From Ruminococcus champanellensis 18P13 = JCM 17042 (lineage in GTDB: Bacteria > Bacillota > Clostridia > Oscillospirales > Ruminococcaceae): DNA of 35,801 nt. Shown piece by piece: positions 31,448 to 35,801 of the stretch (the stretch's first letter is position 1; each line of letters starts with the position of its first letter). The notes under the pieces were generated by a model. That model worked only from the letters and a program-made list of their open reading frames with translations. It was not told the origin of the DNA and made no database searches. The stretch spans positions 2,416,196 to 2,451,996 of the forward strand of contig NC_021039.1 of NCBI RefSeq assembly GCF_000210095.1. The letters are read 5' to 3'. The position numbers and the translations under genes were made by a program.

Positions 31448-32140
31448 TTACTTTCTCTTCTTGGTTACGAATGCAGCTGCACCGGCAATGGTCAGACCAG
31501 CCAGAGCCAGACCTACACCAGCGTCGCCGGTCTTGGCAGCGTCCTTCTTGGTGTCGTCCTTCTTGGTGTTGTCGGTCTTAGCGTCATCCTTCTTGGTATC
31601 GTCCTTCTTAGTGTCGTCCTTCTTGGTATCGTCCTTCTTGGTGTCATCAGTCTTGGTGTCGTCACCCTTGGAATCATCGGCACCCTTCTTTGCCAGAGGC
31701 TTGCCGTCCTTGCCCAGAACAGTAATGTTCTCAAAGGTCACCTCTGCGCCCCACCAGTTCTGTACCCAGATCTGAGCGTAGGTATCGCTTGCTGCGAAGA
31801 TCGGATTCTCAGAAGTGTAGGTGAAATCGCCGTTTGCATCCAGGATCAGAGCCTTGTCGGAGCCCTCGTTGCCGTACTCAATGCTCTTCCAGCCGGTGGA
31901 CTCACTGTTGAAGCCAACACCGCCGCCGCAGCCCTTACCGCCGTCAGTCCAGGTCAGGTCGAAGGTTACGCCGTAAATAGCGGTTACATCGTAATCAGCC
32001 ATAACGTCCACGCTGTAGAACTTCTTGCCGTCATCGCCAATGGTGTTGCCGTTTGTTACTTCAGCAAATGCGCTGATTGCCATTGCGGAAGCTGCCAGTG
32101 CGCAAACGGAAACGCTTGCCAGAATTTTTGAAATCTTCAT
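31448..32140 (-). CDS. Secreted surface protein with charged repeats and sortase-like tail (paralogue 2)
   Basis: This 230-residue protein has a signal peptide ending ISAFA-EV (residue 26). A beta-rich, Trp/Gly-rich domain at 28-150 (FYSVDVMADYDVTAIYGVTF, YAQIWVQNWWGAEVTFENIT) is a plausible carbohydrate-binding sandwich. A DDTKK repeat occupies 155-200. The tail KTGDAGVGLALAG ends in KKRK and matches the downstream paralogue in nearly all of the last 30 residues, although the N-terminal domains are unrelated at a glance. The start at 32140 has GGAGGAGA upstream; an earlier in-frame ATG at 32155 is rejected. It is the first gene of the operon, promoter at 32193-32222. Confidence 0.82.
   Translation of the reverse strand: MKISKILASVSVCALAASAMAISAFAEVTNGNTIGDDGKKFYSVDVMADYDVTAIYGVTFDLTWTDGGKGCGGGVGFNSESTGWKSIEYGNEGSDKALILDANGDFTYTSENPIFAASDTYAQIWVQNWWGAEVTFENITVLGKDGKPLAKKGADDSKGDDTKTDDTKKDDTKKDDTKKDDTKKDDAKTDNTKKDDTKKDAAKTGDAGVGLALAGLTIAGAAAFVTKKRK
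31541..31678 (-). repeat. Coding tandem repeat (DDTKK units)
   Basis: About nine 15-base units encode five-residue DDTKK/DNTKK blocks, more regular than the repeat in the neighbouring paralogue. It spans residues 155-200 and probably crosses the cell wall as a flexible zwitterionic spacer. Confidence 0.8.
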
Positions 32141-32192
32141 AACTATCTCCTCCATTATCCGTGCATATATGATTCTGCACTTTAATGTCCTT

Positions 32193-32222
32193 ATTATAAC
32201 ACCCTGTATTATCGGCTGTCTA
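32193..32222 (-). promoter_or_regulatory. Promoter of the surface-protein operon
   Basis: On the minus strand TAGACA and TATAAT are separated by 18 bp, with a leader of about 45 bases ending in GGAGGAGATAGTTATG. Confidence 0.6.
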
Positions 32223-32270
32223 CGTTCATTTTCAATAAAAAAACGTTTTTTTCTTTGTTCAAAAACTACA

Positions 32271-32312
32271 ATTCCTTTAATTTAAGCGATAATTTTACTT
32301 ATATAAAGGAAT
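32271..32312 (-). terminator. Possible terminator of mfd
   Basis: ATTCCTTTA and TAAAGGAAT form a perfect 9-bp stem with a 24-base loop, beginning two bases after the mfd stop. GTTTTTG follows leftward. The stem is AT-rich and the loop long, so efficiency is doubtful. Confidence 0.35.
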
Positions 32313-32313
32313 C

Positions 32314-35300
32314 TCAGTTTTCCGGGGTCTGCGGGGGCTTTGCATCCCACATGGCAAACAGCACATCTTCCATTAGCTTCATGGTTTTTTCTCCCTTGGC
32401 TGCCTTCACACCGATATAGGGCTTTGCCAGACTGTTGAATTCGATCCGCCCCTTGTATGCCGCAGCCAGTGCCGTGATCTGCTCCGGCTCCGGATGCTCC
32501 ACATAAAACAGCAGCATGCCCCGCTTCTGCTTGATCTCCGTAATGCCCAGCTGCGCCGCCGTATTCCGCAGCAGCGCCGTATCCACCAGTCCCACAATAG
32601 AATCCGGAGGATCTCCGTACCGGTCGATCAGCTCGTCCAGCATATCCTCCTTCTCCAGTTTGGTGGACACGGCGGCGATCCGCCGGTAGATCTCCAGCCG
32701 CTGGGTCAGGCTTTCAATATACGTCTCCGGGATATGGGCGTCGATCTGGATATCCACCGTACACTCCGCCGCCTTCTTGATGGGCTCACCCTTTGCCTCT
32801 GCAATGGCTTCATTCAGCAGCCGGATATACATATCATACCCCACTGCCTCCATATTGCCGTGCTGCTTGCCGCTGAGAATGCTGCCGGCGCCCCGGATCT
32901 CCAGATCCCGTAAAGCAATGCGGAAACCGCTGCCGAACTGGGTGAATTCCCGCATGGCATTGAGCCGCTTGGTGGCAACCTCCGTCAGCACTTTTTCCCG
33001 GCGGAAGGTGAAGTAGGCATAGGCACGCCGGTTGGAGCGTCCCACTCTGCCCCGTAGCTGATACAACTGGGACAGTCCCAGTCGATCCGCATCCTCTATA
33101 ATAAGCGTGTTTACGTTGGGCACGTCCACACCGGTCTCAATGATGGTGGTACACACCAGGATGTCGATCTCGTGATCCACCAGCTGCCGCCAGATATCGC
33201 TCATGGCTTCTTCGGTCATCTGCCCGTGGGCGTAGGCGATCCGGGCATCCGGCAGCAATCTCTGGAGCCGGTCAGCGCATGCGGCAATGGTTTCCACCCG
33301 GTTGTGCAGATAGTACGCCTGCCCGCCCCGCTTCAGCTCCCGGGACAATGCCTGCGCCACCACCCCATCCGAGTATTCCACCACATAGCTTTGCACCGGG
33401 TAGCGATCCTGGGGCGGCTCCTCAATGACGGACATATCCCGGATGCCGCTCATTGCCATATTCAGGGTTCTGGGAATGGGGGTTGCGGACAGGGTCAGCA
33501 CATCCACCCCCGCAAAGCTCTCCTTGAACTTTTCCTTGTGGGCAACCCCGAACCGCTGCTCCTCGTCAATGATGGCAAGGCCCAGATCCTTGAAGATCAC
33601 GTCCTTCTGGATGAGCCGATGGGTGCCGATGAGGATATCGATCCTGCCGGTGGACAGCTTCCGCAGGATCTCCGCCTGCTGCTTGGGATTTCTTGCCCGG
33701 GACAGCAGCTCCACATTCACGGGCATCTGCTCGAACCGGCGCAGGGCAGTCTGGTAATGCTGCCGGGCAAGCACGGTGGTGGGCACCAGGATGGCGCATT
33801 GCTTGCCGGACAGGACGCATTTGAGCGCCGCCCGCATGGCAACCTCCGTCTTGCCGAAGCCCACGTCGCCGCACAGGAGCCGATCCATGGGATGGGGCTT
33901 CTGCATATCCGCCTTGATGTCCGCAATGCATTGCAGCTGATCGTCGGTTTCCACATAGGGGAACCGTTCCTCAAATTCCGCCTGGATCTCGTCATCCGGC
34001 AGGAAGGCAAAGCCCTCCGCCTTTTCCCGCTTGGCATACAGGGCGATCAGCTCATCCGCCATATCCTTGGCGGCACGCTTCACATTGTTCCGGGTCTTCT
34101 GCCACTCTACGGAGGACAGCTTGTGGAGCTTTACATGGTCATCGTCCCGGGTGCCGATGTACCGGGACACCATATCCAACTGGGTGACGGGCACATACAG
34201 CACGTCCTTGCCCGCATACTGGATGGTAATATAGTCCTTGGTGACCCCCTCCAGCTCCAGCTTCCGGATCCCCACAAAGCGCCCGATGCCGTGGAGCGCA
34301 TGCACCACCAGATCCCCGGCGGTAATATCCGACAGGGCACGGATCTCCTCGCCCTTTTTGTGCTTTTTCGCCTTTTTCCGGGCATGCATGGTCTTTGCCT
34401 GGGTAATGAGAGCGGTTTTATTCTCCGGATAGGCAAAGCCACCGGTAAGGCTGCCGATCATCAGCAGCACCCGTCCCGGCTGACACACGCTGTCCGGGGC
34501 GGCGATGTCGCAGGGAATGCCGCTGTCCCGCAGGTCATTGCACAGAATGCCGATGGTCTTTTCCGAGCCTGCCACCAGCATAGTCCGGTAGCCCTGCTTG
34601 CAGTACAGGGAAAGATCCTCCGTCAGCTGCCGGATCTCGCCGCCCCAGGGAGCGGTCTGCATGGCTTCGATGTTCAGCAGCTCCCGGTAGGGGATCCGGT
34701 CGCCCCCCTGCAAAAAGGTATCCAGATACACGCAGACCCGCTCCGTCAGCATCTCCTGCATCCGGGGCACCTCCGTCAGGTACCCCTCCAGTCCCTTGCA
34801 CAGGGTGCCGGCTTCCAGCAGCATCCGATGATCCTCCATATACTGGGTCTGCGCACCACGCATCCGCTCCTGCACCGCCATATGCTCGCTGAGCCACACC
34901 GTGCCGGGAATGTAATCCAACAGGGTCACGGTTCCGGGATACAGCAGGGGCAGGTACTTGTCGATGTCCGTCAGCATTTCGCCCCCCCGGAGCCGCTCTG
35001 CGTCCCGGTTCAGCCATATCCGCAGCTCCGGCGCACGCTTGCCCCGGAGGGACTTCGCCAGGGCTTCGATCTTCTCCGCCAACAGCTCCGGCTGGGGCAC
35101 CAGGGTCTCCTGGGCAGGCGGAATGGTGACCTGTTCCTGCTGATCCACCCGGCGCTGGGATGCCACCTCAAAGGGAGCGATGCTGTCCAGGGTATCCCCC
35201 CAGAACTCCAGCCGCAGGGGCATGGCAGCCTGCACCGGGAATACATCCAGCAAAGCGCCCCGGACGGAAAACTGGGAGGGGCCCTCCACCTTTTCACACC

Positions 35301-35784
35301 GGACATAGCCACAGCCGGTCAGCTGCTTTGCCAGGGTGCCGATGTCGTAGTCCTCCCCGGCGTGGAGGGTGATGGTACACTGCTCCAGCAGCTCCGGCGG
35401 CAGGGTGGGCTGCAGCAGTGCCTCGCCGGATGCGATCAGCAGGGCGCATTGTCCCGTCTGCACCGCAGAAAGCGCCGCCAGCCGCATATGCTCGTAGCTT
35501 CTGGACAGCCCCTCCACCGGGGTCAGCGCCATTTCCTTGGAGGGAAAGGGCAAAGCCCGGTTCTCCCCCAGCATCAGATTGATGTCGTCGCACAGCCGCC
35601 GGGCGGAGGCGTCATCCTCCGTTACAACAAGACCGGGCGTATCACACGCCAGGGCGGCAAGCAGCTGCGCCTTGTGGATGTGGGATACGCCGGAAAAAGA
35701 TATGGGGGAAACGCCCCGGTTCAAGTACTTTTGCAGTTCCTGCACCGCAGACAGTTCCAATATAGTATCCTTGAAAAATTGCAT
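32314..35784 (-). CDS. mfd: Transcription-repair coupling factor Mfd
   Basis: This 1156-residue, full-length translocase removes RNA polymerase stalled at DNA lesions and recruits UvrA. UvrB-like domains (residues about 1-350) come first. A CarD-like RNA-polymerase-interacting domain near 485-560 follows (VVHALHGIGRFVGI, DVLYVPVTQLDMV). The superfamily 2 motor has Walker A GDVGFGKT near 640, DEEQ near 740, SATPIPR near 770 and QLRGRVGRS near 910. The C-terminal TRCF domain is intact. The start at 35784 has AAAGGAG upstream, and the promoter lies beyond the window. There is no obvious functional link to the surface-protein operon downstream. Confidence 0.97.
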   Translation of the reverse strand: MQFFKDTILELSAVQELQKYLNRGVSPISFSGVSHIHKAQLLAALACDTPGLVVTEDDASARRLCDDINLMLGENRALPFPSKEMALTPVEGLSRSYEHMRLAALSAVQTGQCALLIASGEALLQPTLPPELLEQCTITLHAGEDYDIGTLAKQLTGCGYVRCEKVEGPSQFSVRGALLDVFPVQAAMPLRLEFWGDTLDSIAPFEVASQRRVDQQEQVTIPPAQETLVPQPELLAEKIEALAKSLRGKRAPELRIWLNRDAERLRGGEMLTDIDKYLPLLYPGTVTLLDYIPGTVWLSEHMAVQERMRGAQTQYMEDHRMLLEAGTLCKGLEGYLTEVPRMQEMLTERVCVYLDTFLQGGDRIPYRELLNIEAMQTAPWGGEIRQLTEDLSLYCKQGYRTMLVAGSEKTIGILCNDLRDSGIPCDIAAPDSVCQPGRVLLMIGSLTGGFAYPENKTALITQAKTMHARKKAKKHKKGEEIRALSDITAGDLVVHALHGIGRFVGIRKLELEGVTKDYITIQYAGKDVLYVPVTQLDMVSRYIGTRDDDHVKLHKLSSVEWQKTRNNVKRAAKDMADELIALYAKREKAEGFAFLPDDEIQAEFEERFPYVETDDQLQCIADIKADMQKPHPMDRLLCGDVGFGKTEVAMRAALKCVLSGKQCAILVPTTVLARQHYQTALRRFEQMPVNVELLSRARNPKQQAEILRKLSTGRIDILIGTHRLIQKDVIFKDLGLAIIDEEQRFGVAHKEKFKESFAGVDVLTLSATPIPRTLNMAMSGIRDMSVIEEPPQDRYPVQSYVVEYSDGVVAQALSRELKRGGQAYYLHNRVETIAACADRLQRLLPDARIAYAHGQMTEEAMSDIWRQLVDHEIDILVCTTIIETGVDVPNVNTLIIEDADRLGLSQLYQLRGRVGRSNRRAYAYFTFRREKVLTEVATKRLNAMREFTQFGSGFRIALRDLEIRGAGSILSGKQHGNMEAVGYDMYIRLLNEAIAEAKGEPIKKAAECTVDIQIDAHIPETYIESLTQRLEIYRRIAAVSTKLEKEDMLDELIDRYGDPPDSIVGLVDTALLRNTAAQLGITEIKQKRGMLLFYVEHPEPEQITALAAAYKGRIEFNSLAKPYIGVKAAKGEKTMKLMEDVLFAMWDAKPPQTPEN

Positions 35785-35801
35785 GGGGTCTCCTTTAATC
35801 A

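Noticed and set aside
30753-31678. Repeated 15-base units that superficially look like a direct-repeat array
   Set aside because: They are in-frame coding repeats (DDTKK/TKTDN) without unique spacers, so this is not a CRISPR array.
32237-32252. Perfect palindrome AAAAAAACGTTTTTTT
   Set aside because: Low-complexity A/T run. It has no loop to form a terminator and matches no operator I know; position between mfd and the surface operon gives no further support.

Overview
The window comes from the chromosome of an anaerobic Firmicute, most likely a Ruminococcus-like member of the Clostridia. The evidence is a class III (glycyl-radical) ribonucleotide reductase, a RicT/HolB/YaaO-type operon, a CIRCE element, sigma-A type promoters (TTGACA-17 bp-TATAAT), GGAGG ribosome binding sites, and cell-surface proteins with sortase-like tails. 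Most genes are moderately GC-rich. One small orphan unit near 7.1-7.5 kb is clearly AT-rich. No tRNA, rRNA, CRISPR array, transposase or integrase was recognised.

Layout. (1) 1-376: end of a rightward unit with a small protein that may belong to a prophage, closed by a hairpin shared with the convergent operon. (2) 366-4847, leftward: a sigma region-4-like regulator, a PLP-dependent Orn/Lys/Arg decarboxylase (YaaO-like), HolB, RicT and QueH, with a strong promoter and an almost perfect LexA/DinR box at the start site. (3) 4926-6954, rightward: htpG behind a perfect CIRCE element. (4) 7035-7523: a self-contained AT-rich unit for one membrane protein. (5) 7644-19119, leftward: eight tightly packed genes driven by a perfect consensus promoter. 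They encode a very large solute-binding protein, two separate pairs of sugar-type ABC permeases, a membrane-anchored NHL/TPR protein, a Yip1-like membrane protein and a DUF5696-like glycosidase-fold protein. No ABC ATPase is present. (6) 19290-21058: a solitary OppA-type lipoprotein with a TTG start. (7) 21098-24084: nrdD-nrdG with a NrdR-like operator. (8) 24324-25980, rightward: an IscR-like Rrf2 regulator translationally coupled to mnmA. (9) 25991-29668, leftward: a large polytopic membrane protein, a GtrB/DPM-type glycosyltransferase and a small membrane protein. (10) 29688-32222, leftward: three secreted or surface proteins, two of them paralogues with charged repeats and nearly identical C-terminal anchors. 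(11) 32314-35784: mfd.

How the genes work together. The eight-gene locus (5) is the best candidate for an undescribed system. It looks like an extracellular glycan capture, processing and import module. It carries two permease heterodimers and one binding protein fused to jelly-roll-like modules, and would need to borrow an ATPase encoded elsewhere. The second point of interest is regulatory: a LexA box sits at the start site of an operon carrying a DNA polymerase III subunit. Housekeeping, stress and redox functions (HtpG, NrdDG, Rrf2-MnmA, Mfd) fill most of the remainder.

All family assignments were made by reading motifs and were not searched against any database.
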